Shown here: piece by piece, positions 1 through 8,188 of the stretch | Layout: the number at the start of each line of letters is the position of its first letter | How positions within the stretch are numbered: position 1 is the stretch's first letter | Source: Desulfosporosinus fructosivorans | Lineage (GTDB): Bacteria > Bacillota > Desulfitobacteriia > Desulfitobacteriales > Desulfitobacteriaceae | Reading direction: 5' to 3' | Length of the DNA stretch: 64,000 nt | NCBI RefSeq assembly: GCF_004766045.1 | Contig: NZ_SPQQ01000004.1 | Coordinates: 124,001-188,000, forward strand | Translations under genes and position numbers: made by a program | The notes under the pieces: generated by a model | Seen by the model: only the letters and a program-made list of their open reading frames with translations | The model's database searches: none | What the model was told of the DNA's origin: nothing

Positions 1-539
1 TAAGTTTTCTGCATATCCTCCTCGGTTGCAGCAGCTGCACAAACTCCATCAAGAATAAAGAGCGCTCCAGCTTTTTTAACGACAGGAACTAGGTCTTCCA
101 AATGAGCCATTACGCCAGTCGATGTGTCAACATGGGTGACTGTTACAGCCTTAAAGCCTCCCTCAGCCAATTTTTCTTCGACTAACTCCTTTTTGATATG
201 CTGTCCCCACTCCGCTTGAAGAGTTTCCACTTGAATGCCAAACGCTTTTGCCAGCGGGATAAAGCGGTCACCGAAATAGCCATGGCTTATGACCAGTAAT
301 TTCTCCCCGGGAGCAACAGTATTAATAAGCGCAATTTCCATAGCCAGTGTTCCTGAGCCAGAAATTACGAAGACTTCCCCCTCAGTGTGAAATAACTTCT
401 TGGTTAATTCAAGGCTGTTCTTGAAGATCTTTACGAACCGAGGATCTGTGTGAGCATAAGTTTCACTCGATAAAGCTGCATAAATTTCATCCACAACGGG
501 TGTAGGCCCTGGGATGAGTAGCATTTCCCTATTAGGCAT
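1..539 (-). CDS. Class V aminotransferase, C-terminus cut off by the window edge
   Basis: This is the N-terminal ~179 residues of a PLP-dependent class V aminotransferase of the alanine-glyoxylate / serine-pyruvate type. The start MPNREMLLIPGPTPV carries the family's PGPTPV motif, which binds the cofactor phosphate region. A glycine-rich GSGTLAMEIAL segment and a DGVCAAAA stretch (the PLP-pyridine aspartate) follow. The PLP lysine lies beyond base 1. The ATG at 539 is preceded by AAGGAAGGGG at 7 nt. Likely substrates are alanine, serine or phosphonate-derived amines with glyoxylate or pyruvate; the exact one cannot be told. It is probably co-directional with genes further left. The family is confident, the substrate is not. 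Confidence 0.8.
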   Translation of the reverse strand, partial: MPNREMLLIPGPTPVVDEIYAALSSETYAHTDPRFVKIFKNSLELTKKLFHTEGEVFVISGSGTLAMEIALINTVAPGEKLLVISHGYFGDRFIPLAKAFGIQVETLQAEWGQHIKKELVEEKLAEGGFKAVTVTHVDTSTGVMAHLEDLVPVVKKAGALFILDGVCAAAATEEDMQKT

Positions 540-701
540 GATTTTACCCCTTCCTTTTTTAGCACCAACCATTTCCAGTATTCCCTGATCTCCGCTTAAA
601 TAATAGTATTATAACGACCAATTAATTAAGTTTCTCTTTTAATCTTCTATTTCCTGCTTTATTTTTGCATTTGGGTATGTATACAATTCTAAACAAAAAA
701 C

Positions 702-732
702 AAAAGCCATCACCAGATAGGTAATAGCTTTT
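702..732 (-). terminator. Rho-independent terminator of the carbonic anhydrase gene
   Basis: An imperfect stem AAAAGC...GCTTTT with inner ACC/GGT pairing is followed on the minus strand by a T-rich tail (GTTTTTTGTTT). It lies just downstream of the carbonic anhydrase stop. Confidence 0.6.
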
Positions 733-746
733 AACCAGGCTCATCA

Positions 747-1394
747 TTAGTTCGCTAATTCGAAGGATCCTTTATGAGAGTCGTAAATAAAGACCTCTCC
801 CGTTTCAATGGTGTAATACATGCCAATAATTTCGATTTCTTTTCTGTTCAACTGTTCGACAATATAAGGATACGTTAACAAATGCTTGATCTGCTCAACA
901 ATGTTCATTTGCTCGGTTAGCCATTCCCTATAGTCTAGATCCTTAGTTTTACCAGTAGCTTTCATTTCATCCAGTACTCTTGTTTTAACATTCTCAGATA
1001 ACTCTAACCATTTCTTAGTAGCAGGTATTTCATCAAGAACTTCATCTGGCAAATGGATTGCGGAACAACCTCCACAGTTAGAGTGTCCACAAATAATGAT
1101 ACTTTTTACTTTTAATATCTTGACTGCATACTCAATCGCTGACGTCGTCGCTGAAGTCCTCGAGTCGCACTCATGTGATTCCTGATATTTCGGAATAATG
1201 TTGGCGATATTTCTAACAACGAACAGTTCCCCTGGTAGCGACTTCGTGATCAGTTGTGGCACCACACGCGAATCCGAACAGGTGATGAACAAAGTATGAG
1301 GCTCTTGATGCCGTTTCAATCGACAAAATAAGTTCTTATGTTCCTCATAGTCTTGTGTTCGAAATTTTATTAGCCCAGCCTTTAAATAATCCAT
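747..1394 (-). CDS. Beta-class carbonic anhydrase
   Basis: This cytoplasmic zinc enzyme interconverts CO2 and bicarbonate. Its 215 residues fit the beta class. The zinc ligands are visible: C39 with the D41-R43 dyad in TCSDSRVVP, and H104 and C107 in GHSNCGGC. The motif GELFVVRNIAN (around residue 55) is also typical. It stands alone between a leftward aminotransferase and a rightward MFS gene, with its own terminator. It may supply bicarbonate for carboxylations or help with pH control in an anaerobe. Nothing unusual is seen in the sequence. Confidence 0.93.
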   Translation of the reverse strand: MDYLKAGLIKFRTQDYEEHKNLFCRLKRHQEPHTLFITCSDSRVVPQLITKSLPGELFVVRNIANIIPKYQESHECDSRTSATTSAIEYAVKILKVKSIIICGHSNCGGCSAIHLPDEVLDEIPATKKWLELSENVKTRVLDEMKATGKTKDLDYREWLTEQMNIVEQIKHLLTYPYIVEQLNRKEIEIIGMYYTIETGEVFIYDSHKGSFELAN

Positions 1395-1879
1395 AAGCTA
1401 CCTCCATTTTTTCGGTGCTTTCAGTCTCATCTATTGTTCAACAAACTCAATGGATTTATCAGTTTTAAAGAAAATTTCTCCGGTGGTTGCCTAAGTTGAG
1501 CACTTATACTTTCTGACTTTGCAAAGTAAAACAAAGTGTGTTTTTTCACTTAAAGCCTTCCACGCATGTTAAAACCCGAACCCAGACGTAAAGTCTCCTA
1601 CATGAAGAGTAGCATCCTGATAATTTAAAGTCAATATGGCAATTATTAATTTATCATATGTAAGATTCTTGGAATTATCGTTTTTTTATCTTAGCGAATT
1701 TTACAACAGCTAGAAATGTCCTAGAAATGGGCATTCTGCATTCTTTCCACAAGTTAAGCATTATGATAATTTACAATTACAAAAATAATACTTTATTGCA
1801 ACATACTTTTATTAATAACTTTTTTAATATTACAAAGAATTATACTTTGATCGGTGTATTCTTCAGGTTGAGATACATT

Positions 1880-1908
1880 TTAAACAGTTAAGCAGTCTGT
1901 GATATAAT
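1880..1908 (+). promoter_or_regulatory. Candidate sigma-A promoter for the MFS gene, within a 643-bp gap
   Basis: TTAAAC (1880-1885), a 17-bp spacer and TATAAT (1903-1908) precede the MFS transporter by about 130 bp. The rest of the 1395-2037 gap is AT-rich and holds no convincing gene. Its only other feature is the short hairpin at 1986-2008. Confidence 0.45.
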
Positions 1909-1985
1909 TATTTGAAAGACATTTATATATACAGCACCTTTTTGGTGAACTTGTTCGACTAGATTTGAACCAAAAGAAACACCCA

Positions 1986-2008
1986 CTCCCACTTGTAGAA
2001 GTGGAAAT
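1986..2008 (+). repeat. Short hairpin with the recurring ACTCCCACTT core
   Basis: CCACTT (1989-1994), loop GTAG and AAGTGG (1999-2004) form a compact hairpin directly upstream of the MFS gene. The CTCCCACTT core recurs at 5869, 8541, 23755 (reverse) and, in diverged form, 51590. It is probably a relic of an IS200/IS605-type element end. Confidence 0.4.
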
Positions 2009-2037
2009 CTTATGATTGGATGAAATAGAGGTTACTA

Positions 2038-3294
2038 ATGAATATCTTCAAATATTCTAAACAAGTAGTTAGCACAAATTTTCCGGCATTAACCCATGAG
2101 AATTTTAGGATTTATTGGTTAGGGCAATGCGTTTCTTTAATCGGAACATGGGCGCAGAGTATCGGGCAAACATGGCTTGTACTTTCTCTAACTGGATCGC
2201 CACTCCTTTTAGGTATTTTAGGAGCGGTTCAATTTTTACCGATCACTATCTTTTCATTATTCGCTGGTGTTCTTATTGATCGATACCCCAAGAAACAAAT
2301 AATCTTAATTACTCAATTTACTTCGATGATTTTAGCCTTTACCTTATCTGCACTAGTCTTCACACATACCGTTAGTTATGAGTATATTCTAATCTTAGCA
2401 TTAATTTTAGGTTTCTCGAATACCCTTGATATGCCTGCAAGACAAGCTTTTACGATAGAACTGGCAGGTAAAAATGATTTAATGAACGCGATTGCCTTGA
2501 ATTCGGCCACCTTTAATTTAGCCCGAATAGTAGGTCCTGCAATAGGTGCCTTAATTATGGCATCTTTTGGCGCTGCTTGGTGCTTCTTATTAAACGGATT
2601 CAGCTTTATGGCCGTAATCGTTAGTTTGCTTAAAGTAGAAGTGACACCCTATGTAAGAAAGAAAATTTCAGATAACAATATGATCAAAGAAATAAAGGAT
2701 GGATTAAAATATATAGCAAAAGAACCAGCACTACTGCAAACAATTGTCATGGTTTTAATAATTGGGATTTTTGTCTTCAATTTTAACATTCTAATACCAG
2801 TCTTTGCTAAAAACATTCTTCATCAGGAGGCCAAAATCTATGGCTTGTTAATGTCCGCTTTAGGGGTAGGATCATTAATTGGAGCTTTAATGGTTTCAAT
2901 TAATAGCAAATCTGGGCCTAATATGAAAATTCTGCTCAGAAGTTCAATTATCGTCTCCCTAACCTTAATATTAATTAGTTTCACAAGAACATATTATTAT
3001 ACAGCAATTTTGTTAGTCATTACTGGAATATTCAATATCTGGTTTAGCACGACTGCAAATTCAACCTTACAGATCACTTCAAAAGATGAATACAGGGGAA
3101 GAGTCATGAGCGTATATTCCTTAGTTTTTGCAGGAGCATCTCCGATAGGAAACATGTTTGCCGGCCTAACAACGGATATGTTTGGAGCTAACACGGCCTT
3201 TTTGTTAAGTGGTGTCATGACCATCGTTTTAATCGCCTTAGTAAGTTTATTCTTCAAGCTTAGACAAGCGACAAATAAACCACAACCTTCGTGA
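2038..3294 (+). CDS. MFS transporter, MFS_3 (EntS-like exporter) type
   Basis: This 418-residue integral membrane protein belongs to the major facilitator superfamily. The N-terminal FRIYWLGQCVSLIGTWAQS is the signature of the MFS_3/EntS-like drug or siderophore exporters, and GVLIDRYPKKQII is the canonical loop 2-3 motif. About 11-12 hydrophobic segments are visible, with a polar central loop around residues 200-225 (YVRKKISDNN...). The pattern indicates proton-coupled efflux; the substrate is unknown. The ATG at 2038 has a weak AGAGG site. A strong terminator follows. It is monocistronic, next to unrelated genes. Confidence 0.85.
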   Translation: MNIFKYSKQVVSTNFPALTHENFRIYWLGQCVSLIGTWAQSIGQTWLVLSLTGSPLLLGILGAVQFLPITIFSLFAGVLIDRYPKKQIILITQFTSMILAFTLSALVFTHTVSYEYILILALILGFSNTLDMPARQAFTIELAGKNDLMNAIALNSATFNLARIVGPAIGALIMASFGAAWCFLLNGFSFMAVIVSLLKVEVTPYVRKKISDNNMIKEIKDGLKYIAKEPALLQTIVMVLIIGIFVFNFNILIPVFAKNILHQEAKIYGLLMSALGVGSLIGALMVSINSKSGPNMKILLRSSIIVSLTLILISFTRTYYYTAILLVITGIFNIWFSTTANSTLQITSKDEYRGRVMSVYSLVFAGASPIGNMFAGLTTDMFGANTAFLLSGVMTIVLIALVSLFFKLRQATNKPQPS

Positions 3295-3315
3295 ACTCCT
3301 TCAATTGATGATTAA

Positions 3316-3355
3316 GAAACTGGCTCGTGTCGAATTCAAGACACGAACCAGTTTC
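3316..3355 (+). terminator. Strong hairpin terminator after the MFS gene
   Basis: A 16-bp stem (GAAACTGGCTCGTGTC pairing with GACACGAACCAGTTTC, one mismatch) is followed by CTTTTG. It lies between convergent genes and may serve both. Confidence 0.8.
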
Positions 3356-3381
3356 CTTTTGTCAAATACTTTGATTTTTAA

Positions 3382-3591
3382 CTAATCCTTTTGTTGCGTA
3401 CCTTCCATTATCCCTTTATTATGAAAAACCTCATCTACCTCAAGAGTAAGTAACCCGCCTTTAGCATTCTTCTGTCCATTATTACCGTAATCTGGCGTTG
3501 TGTCATCATTAACAACACTCACGACCCCTGCTGGTTCCCATGGCTGTCGATTTAATTGAGAAGCATGTTCTTTGTCATTCTCATTACTCAT
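3382..3591 (-). CDS. Small hypothetical protein, acidic and Asn-rich
   Basis: This 69-residue soluble protein starts MSNENDKEH and is rich in D, N, Q and G, with no transmembrane segment. I do not recognise a family. Its size, composition and position in a spore-former would suit a small spore or stress protein, but that is a guess. The start at 3591 is chosen because GGAGG (3600-3604) lies 8 nt upstream; another ATG at 3597 would sit only 2 nt from it. The good ribosome site supports a real gene. It is monocistronic. Confidence 0.55.
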   Translation of the reverse strand: MSNENDKEHASQLNRQPWEPAGVVSVVNDDTTPDYGNNGQKNAKGGLLTLEVDEVFHNKGIMEGTQQKD

Positions 3592-3778
3592 TGACATCGC
3601 CTCCTAGTATCTCGTATTCCATCGTTAGCTAAAATTGAAGTTTGGACGTTTTTAGATTCCCCAGTAAACTAATTTCTACTCAATCTTAAGTTTTTTACAC
3701 TTTAGGTATCCTATCTGCCCCTTTAAGACATAATATAAAAAGCTTTTGATAATTTGATAGAGGGTAGAGGCTGATGCT

Positions 3779-4771
3779 ATGAGCATACAACAACTTCATA
3801 ACACCACGGACACGTCAATTTCCACGCTTCAATTTCCTGAACTGCTATTTGTTGAGGATAAGTTACAAGTCGTACTCAGCAAAGCCGATGGTCTTATTCA
3901 ACAAACCTGTCTTAGTTTGTTACAATCTGGTGGCAAAAGAATTCGACCACTCCTAACTCTATATGGGGGTATGTGTTTTGCTCCGCTAAATCCATCGATG
4001 ATCCAGGCAGCCGTCGCGGCCGAACTTATTCACATGGCGTCACTCATTCATGACGACGTTATCGATAAATCAGCTACGCGGCGTGGAAAACCAACTGTAA
4101 ACTCCCTCTATGGAGATCATGCAGCCATTTTGACAGGGGATTACCTCTTTGCGGAAGCCTTCCGCATTCTTTCTACTCATCAATTACTTTCCAGTATGAC
4201 CTACCTTGTCGAAGCAATTCAAGCTATGTGTGAGGGAGAAGTCAATCAGGCGAATGAGCAGTTCTCGAGTTCTATTAGTCATGAACAGTATTTTCAACGG
4301 ATTACCAAGAAGACAGGTAAGCTTCTGACTGCCTGCTGTCAATCAGGGGCCATCCTAGCAGGGGCCTCTGCGGAGGAATTGACCCAGATGCAAGAATATG
4401 GACTAAACATTGGCTACGCATATCAAATCACCGATGATATTTTAGATATCAGTGGTGATGCGGACTCTCTTGGCAAACCCGTAGGTACCGATCTCATGAA
4501 TGGAAACATTACTCTTCCGTTCCTTTATCTCATGGATAACCCAATCTATGGAAACTGGCTCAAAGAAATCCTAAAAACACGAAAGCTAACACGTCAAGGT
4601 ATTTACAGCATCAAAGAGGCCCTTGTTTCCTCAGGATGCCTAGATCAAGCCTATGCAACCGCCACTACCTGTATTTGTAACGCCAAAGCAAGCTTGAATA
4701 AAATACCTAGAACTCCTTATCGCAAAACCCTTATAGATTTGGCAGATTCTATCTTACAACGTACAACTTAG
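3779..4771 (+). CDS. Trans-polyprenyl diphosphate synthase (HepT/IspB family), first copy
   Basis: This 330-residue class I isoprenyl synthase condenses IPP onto allylic diphosphates. The first aspartate-rich motif is LIHDDVIDKSATRRGKPT and the second is ITDDILDISGD; the substrate motif GGKRIRPLL lies near residue 50. A second paralogue at 22376 sits in the menaquinone operon, so this copy probably has another job. It converges tail to tail (4-bp overlap) with a YtpB-like terpene synthase, which suggests that it makes the C35 substrate for that enzyme. Chain length cannot be read reliably. GAGG lies 9-12 nt before the ATG. Confidence 0.88.
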   Translation: MSIQQLHNTTDTSISTLQFPELLFVEDKLQVVLSKADGLIQQTCLSLLQSGGKRIRPLLTLYGGMCFAPLNPSMIQAAVAAELIHMASLIHDDVIDKSATRRGKPTVNSLYGDHAAILTGDYLFAEAFRILSTHQLLSSMTYLVEAIQAMCEGEVNQANEQFSSSISHEQYFQRITKKTGKLLTACCQSGAILAGASAEELTQMQEYGLNIGYAYQITDDILDISGDADSLGKPVGTDLMNGNITLPFLYLMDNPIYGNWLKEILKTRKLTRQGIYSIKEALVSSGCLDQAYATATTCICNAKASLNKIPRTPYRKTLIDLADSILQRTT

Positions 4772-5838
4772 AGAGCCTTCATCTTTCGCAATTGGCGACA
4801 TACCCAGTAGAGTAGGTTAACTCCCAGTCCACCATGTCTTAACAGTTTCTTAGTAATGGACCGAATATCTCGGTCCATACTCTTTTCATCGGACAGATAC
4901 ATGGCTAAAAGCCCTTGGACAGCCGCATGATGGAACTTTGGATAATCCAATTGCGCTGTTTGTTCTAAAGAATTTTTCACAAACAGTTGTAGGCGTCTAC
5001 TAATCATCTCAGTATGTTCGTAATACGCCACAAAATTCAACTGCTTCGTCTCTCTATCTTCACGTAAATCAATGAAATAATCCAGTAATATATGGGTTCC
5101 ACATATCCACGGAAAGTAGGTCTTCCTAATCTTACGCCCTTTCCTTTCCGTCAATTGGGGATCGTAGGCAACGGCATAAAGACAAAAAACCCCCAAGGTT
5201 GACCCCGTTGCAGCGGCAAATTCCCACGCAGTTATCTCAGGATAATCCGTTAAGTATGGGGTAATCCAGTTTAACATTTTCGCTTCCCGTTCTTCCACTG
5301 CCAAGTGCTTGTAGGTCTGTAAGTGGGAATAGAATTTCGCCAACGTAATGGCTTCTTCTTGAACTAGTTTGTAAGACGGTAGAATTTTAAGGCTTTCTTG
5401 ACAGGTTGTGACCAATAGTTCTAGATATCCTCCGTCCTCTCGATAAGGATAATACAAATAATAATCAGATCTGGATACATTAGGATCTAAGGCTTCTTGC
5501 ACGGCCAGATGCAACTGAGCAAACGCCAATTCATCCTGAACTTCTAGACTATCGACCAAATTATCAAGATAATCACACATTGTTTGATAAGCAACAATAA
5601 ATCGAACTGCTTCAACTCGATTCACGCCAGGATAGAGAGCATAGATACTTCCCCCTTGGCAGTGAAATGTTTTTGTTTGAATGCTCTCAAAAGCTTGCTG
5701 ACGCAAGCTGGAATCAGGACACTGCGAAGCTTTCCGCCGCCATATGCTTAGTTCTTGTTTTACGTTCGGAAAAATTCGGGATACATATTGATAAATTAAA
5801 CTGACGCGATTCATTGGGTTAACAGCTGATGTATTCAT
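4768..5838 (-). CDS. ytpB: DUF2600 / YtpB-like tetraprenyl-beta-curcumene synthase
   Basis: This protein of about 356 residues resembles Bacillus YtpB, a large-terpene synthase that cyclises C35 heptaprenyl diphosphate to tetraprenyl-beta-curcumene. Two acidic motifs match the family: MCDYLDNLVDS (near residue 85) and LLDYFIDLREDRE (near residue 250). It is all-helical with no membrane segment. The start at 5838 (MNTSAVNP) is preferred because AAGGAG lies 9 nt upstream; an ATG at 5859 overlaps that site. It is convergent with a polyprenyl synthase, which probably supplies the substrate. The product in this organism is inferred, not shown. Confidence 0.78.
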   Translation of the reverse strand: MNTSAVNPMNRVSLIYQYVSRIFPNVKQELSIWRRKASQCPDSSLRQQAFESIQTKTFHCQGGSIYALYPGVNRVEAVRFIVAYQTMCDYLDNLVDSLEVQDELAFAQLHLAVQEALDPNVSRSDYYLYYPYREDGGYLELLVTTCQESLKILPSYKLVQEEAITLAKFYSHLQTYKHLAVEEREAKMLNWITPYLTDYPEITAWEFAAATGSTLGVFCLYAVAYDPQLTERKGRKIRKTYFPWICGTHILLDYFIDLREDRETKQLNFVAYYEHTEMISRRLQLFVKNSLEQTAQLDYPKFHHAAVQGLLAMYLSDEKSMDRDIRSITKKLLRHGGLGVNLLYWVCRQLRKMKAL

Positions 5839-5864
5839 TAATTGTTTCTCCTTCATCAAATCGT

Positions 5865-5987
5865 GAGACTCCCACTTCTAAAGGTATGGAGTGGTACCCC
5901 GTACTCCGACGGTGCTCTATAAACTTTTAAGCCATTAAGTCGGCGTTCCCTGTTCACTCTTTGAAAATAGTGTTGCCAAACAACACT
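5865..5987. repeat. Probable IS200/IS605-type end relic with hairpins
   Basis: GAGACTCCCACTTC (5865-5878) matches the element at 8537-8550 exactly. CCACT (5872-5876) can pair with AGTGG (5890-5894). A second hairpin, AGTGTTG-ccaaa-CAACACT, lies at 5969-5987. On the minus strand the segment reads GCACCGTCGGAG before the terminal hairpin, recalling GCGCCGTAGGAT at the 51.6-kb relic. No transposase gene remains. The 5839-6126 gap holds nothing else recognisable. Confidence 0.4.
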
Positions 5988-6126
5988 TCTTTTCATCCCA
6001 TGGCATGGCACCTATTTTAAGCTCTATCTCAAAGAATGTATTTTCTTTCCTTTATTGTACACACATATTTCTACGTGTTTTGTGCATTCTAATTATGTGT
6101 TAAATTGTACCGAGAGGAGAATTATC

Positions 6127-6333
6127 ATGAACACATCAAAACCAGAACTAACTGCTAGAAATTTGGCCATTTTGAATGATCAACTCGGATCTGAAGCATT
6201 GCTTGTCCATAAGTTTGCTCAAGCCGCACAATCGGTCCAAGATCAAACGATTAGCACAGAACTTTCAAACATATCTAAACAACATCGCAATCACTATGAT
6301 ACCCTACTCAATTATTTAAATTCGCATCAATAA
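6127..6333 (+). CDS. Small CotF/ferritin-like helical protein
   Basis: This 68-residue protein is predicted to be alpha-helical (LNDQLGSEALLVHKFAQAAQ, then QHRNHYDTLLNYL). The pattern, with spaced E, H and Q residues, looks like half of a ferritin-like bundle as in spore coat F and related proteins. The ATG at 6127 is chosen for the GAGAGGAGA site 6 nt upstream; extending to 6055 adds an unlikely Cys-rich leader. It lies 21 bp before a clear CotF homologue, so both are probably co-expressed, perhaps in sporulation. The function is otherwise unknown. Confidence 0.65.
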   Translation: MNTSKPELTARNLAILNDQLGSEALLVHKFAQAAQSVQDQTISTELSNISKQHRNHYDTLLNYLNSHQ

Positions 6334-6354
6334 AAAGAAAGGACGGGATGAGAA

Positions 6355-6624
6355 TTGAATACTCAAACCACAATGTCAGAGCAAGATATTTTAACAGACT
6401 TGCTGACAAGCGAAAAACATACTACTTCCACTGTGAATACGTTCATTTCAGAATCGACTTGTGCTAATTTAAGACAGAACCTGAAAACCATTCTCAACGA
6501 AGAACATAGTATTCATGAAAACCTTTATAATATTATGAACCAAAAAGGCTGGTATCCTACTAGTGATGCCGAGGCCCAAGAAGTTCAAAAAGCTAAGGAC
6601 AAATTTAATTCGTTACAGGTTTAA
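6355..6624 (+). CDS. Spore coat protein CotF family
   Basis: This 89-residue protein matches the Coat_F family by its MSEQDILTDLLTSEKH start, the Cys-Ala-Asn-Leu-Arg segment, the EEHSIHENLYNIMNQKGWY motif and the C-terminal helix. Members are small ferritin-like proteins of the endospore coat. The start is uncertain: TTG at 6355 lies about 10 nt after AAAGGACGGG, while ATG at 6373 (MSEQD) is the usual family start. It follows the small helical protein at 6127 and is closed by a strong terminator. It implies that the host is a spore-former. Confidence 0.82.
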   Translation: MNTQTTMSEQDILTDLLTSEKHTTSTVNTFISESTCANLRQNLKTILNEEHSIHENLYNIMNQKGWYPTSDAEAQEVQKAKDKFNSLQV

Positions 6625-6660
6625 CTTAAGTGGACTCTTCGCTTAACGACGCTGCAAAAA

Positions 6661-6687
6661 GATACGGGACCAAATTGGTCCCGTATC
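6661..6687. terminator. Bidirectional terminator between cotF-like and tatA genes
   Basis: GATACGGGACCA pairs perfectly with TGGTCCCGTATC, flanked by A-rich and T-rich tracts on both sides. It sits between the convergent cotF-like and tatA genes. Confidence 0.85.
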
Positions 6688-6702
6688 TTTAATTTTTATT
6701 CA

Positions 6703-6897
6703 CTATTCTTTTTCTATCTTCTCAACCTTGACGTCTTCTTTTTTCTCGTCGCCCTCAGTGGCAGATTTAAATTCTTTTATACCTTTACCCATTGCCTTTC
6801 CCAACTCTGGCAACTTTCCTGGTCCAAAAATAACCAAGGCAATGACAAGAATTATCCCTGCTGTCATGGGCGTAACAAATCCAAACGTAGTTAGCAT
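6703..6897 (-). CDS. tatA: Sec-independent translocase subunit TatA
   Basis: This 64-residue TatA has a short N-terminal transmembrane helix (residues ~5-24), the [11 protein letters not shown] hinge and amphipathic helix, and a charged Lys/Glu tail. It oligomerises to form the twin-arginine export channel for folded cofactor proteins. TatC and a second TatA/B lie at 23.4-24.6 kb, so the system is split. It is monocistronic with GGAGG before the ATG. Exported Tat clients in this organism would include metalloenzymes. Confidence 0.93.
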   Translation of the reverse strand: MLTTFGFVTPMTAGIILVIALVIFGPGKLPELGKAMGKGIKEFKSATEGDEKKEDVKVEKIEKE

Positions 6898-7046
6898 AAA
6901 GTTAGTCCACCTCCATTTATTGTAACTACCTAATCATACTCTGATGGTATAACTCCTTTATTAGATAGTAAGACAAGTACAGACTTATCGTATCGTATTG
7001 GAGCACAACACGCAACATATTTTTTCTGGAAAATTAAAAAGACTGC

Positions 7047-7874
7047 TTAGAAGCAAGTCTCTTTAAGGGTACTCCTATAAACCTCAGAGGCTTTATAAGT
7101 TGCTTCCGCTTCCTTTTCTTTTTCCTTGAATAGTTCTTCGTAGCCAAGATATAGTTTCCAGATTACATCCCATAATTCGCCATTGGCTTCAGTCACTTTA
7201 AGCCCTAAGTCTTTCGCCTCACGCCGACCAATCGGATAACCATGGGAAAAATACCCTTCAGTTAACGTTCTAGTTACGTTCGGTACCCGTCCTAGGTCAT
7301 TTTTTAACATATAGCGAGTTAATAACATTTCAGCATATTGTTGGGATGCCTTTATGGTCTTTTCGTAATCTCCGATAAGCCACGGATCAAGCTTGTCGAG
7401 TAGAGGAGTTACCATAAAGGACGTAATTTCGGGATCTGAGCTGTTGATAATGGAGCGTTGCAAGTAATCTAAACAATGCCACACTGCTTGAACGGGTACC
7501 AATATGTCTTTATAGACTGGATGCTTGACTAGGGGATCGATAGGGCCAAGTTCTGAGATCGGTCCCATGACAACTTCATCGGCTCCAAGCACAAGCATTG
7601 AGGCCGCGGATTTAGCAACAAACGGAACAATAACTGAGAACTCATCGCAAAACTCTCGGATCAGTGTAACGACTTTATAGGGGGTATCCACCGCTCCCCC
7701 ATAGCTGTGCAAAACCAGATCAATTTTTTTAGTATGACCAATGTCCTTCAATTGTTTATAGAGAGGGACTAAAATTGTGTCATCTAGAGGTGTATAGGAA
7801 AAATAAACTAAAACTTTAGAATTCCTCAGTTGTTCTAATCGCTCAATTAAGTTAACTCGTTCCTCTGGATTCAA
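7047..7874 (-). CDS. SDH_sah-type serine protease (ClpP/SppA fold)
   Basis: This 275-residue protein has the ClpP-like crotonase fold: LHSYGGAVDTPYK (oxyanion strand) and VPFVAKSAASMLVLGADEVVMGPISELGPIDP, where the serine of KSAASM is the likely nucleophile and the last segment matches the SppA/serine dehydrogenase proteinase family. A C-terminal helix rich in Glu and Lys follows (KEKEKEAEATY). No signal peptide is visible, so it is probably cytoplasmic or membrane-attached. The start is TTG at 7874 after GGGGGG. Substrates are unknown. It has no operon partner. Confidence 0.75.
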   Translation of the reverse strand: MNPEERVNLIERLEQLRNSKVLVYFSYTPLDDTILVPLYKQLKDIGHTKKIDLVLHSYGGAVDTPYKVVTLIREFCDEFSVIVPFVAKSAASMLVLGADEVVMGPISELGPIDPLVKHPVYKDILVPVQAVWHCLDYLQRSIINSSDPEITSFMVTPLLDKLDPWLIGDYEKTIKASQQYAEMLLTRYMLKNDLGRVPNVTRTLTEGYFSHGYPIGRREAKDLGLKVTEANGELWDVIWKLYLGYEELFKEKEKEAEATYKASEVYRSTLKETCF

Positions 7875-8090
7875 ATCAAGCCCCCCAGTCTAATCCTTAC
7901 ATCCCATAATATTCCATATTTGTTTTATGGTGAGTAAATGGGGAACCCTTTTGTGTTTAATTTGGTGATTTTGAGCTAACCATTTCGCTTAGTCACTTCT
8001 GACAGCGCTAATCTGAAAATTGAAATAGATCAACTATTACCATAGTATCCGCCAACGAAAAACCCATAGTAGAAACGATCCTTCATAAAC

Positions 8091-8135
8091 AACTGTACCT
8101 CCTTGTTAAATTAGTATTAACAAGGAGGTACAGTT
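8091..8135. repeat. Perfect 19-bp inverted repeat that buries a ribosome binding site
   Basis: The arms 8091-8109 and 8117-8135 are exact complements around a 7-nt loop. Partial complementarity (CTTCATAA against TTATGAA) extends outward on both sides. The right arm holds AAGGAGG, placed correctly for the ATG at 8138. The 7875-8188 gap contains no other recognisable gene. It could terminate the leftward cytochrome transcript, or be a mobile-element end. Confidence 0.75.
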
Positions 8136-8137
8136 TT

Positions 8138-8188
8138 ATGAAAGTTAAATTGAAGTCTCACAATGTTCAGCTTGAGCTATGTAGTTGA
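8138..8188 (+). CDS. Possible 16-residue leader peptide or gene remnant
   Basis: ATG at 8138, 8-9 nt after AAGGAGG, opens a 16-codon frame (MKVKLKSHNVQLELCS) that stops just before the antisense end of the cytochrome gene. The ribosome site is unusually good for so short a frame and lies inside a 19-bp hairpin. It may be a truncated gene start left by a rearrangement. There is no homologue I recognise. Confidence 0.25.
   Translation: MKVKLKSHNVQLELCS

Noticed and set aside
2997..3257. 86-codon frame antisense to the MFS gene
   Set aside because: Shadow of a strongly coding gene; no ribosome site and no recognisable domain.
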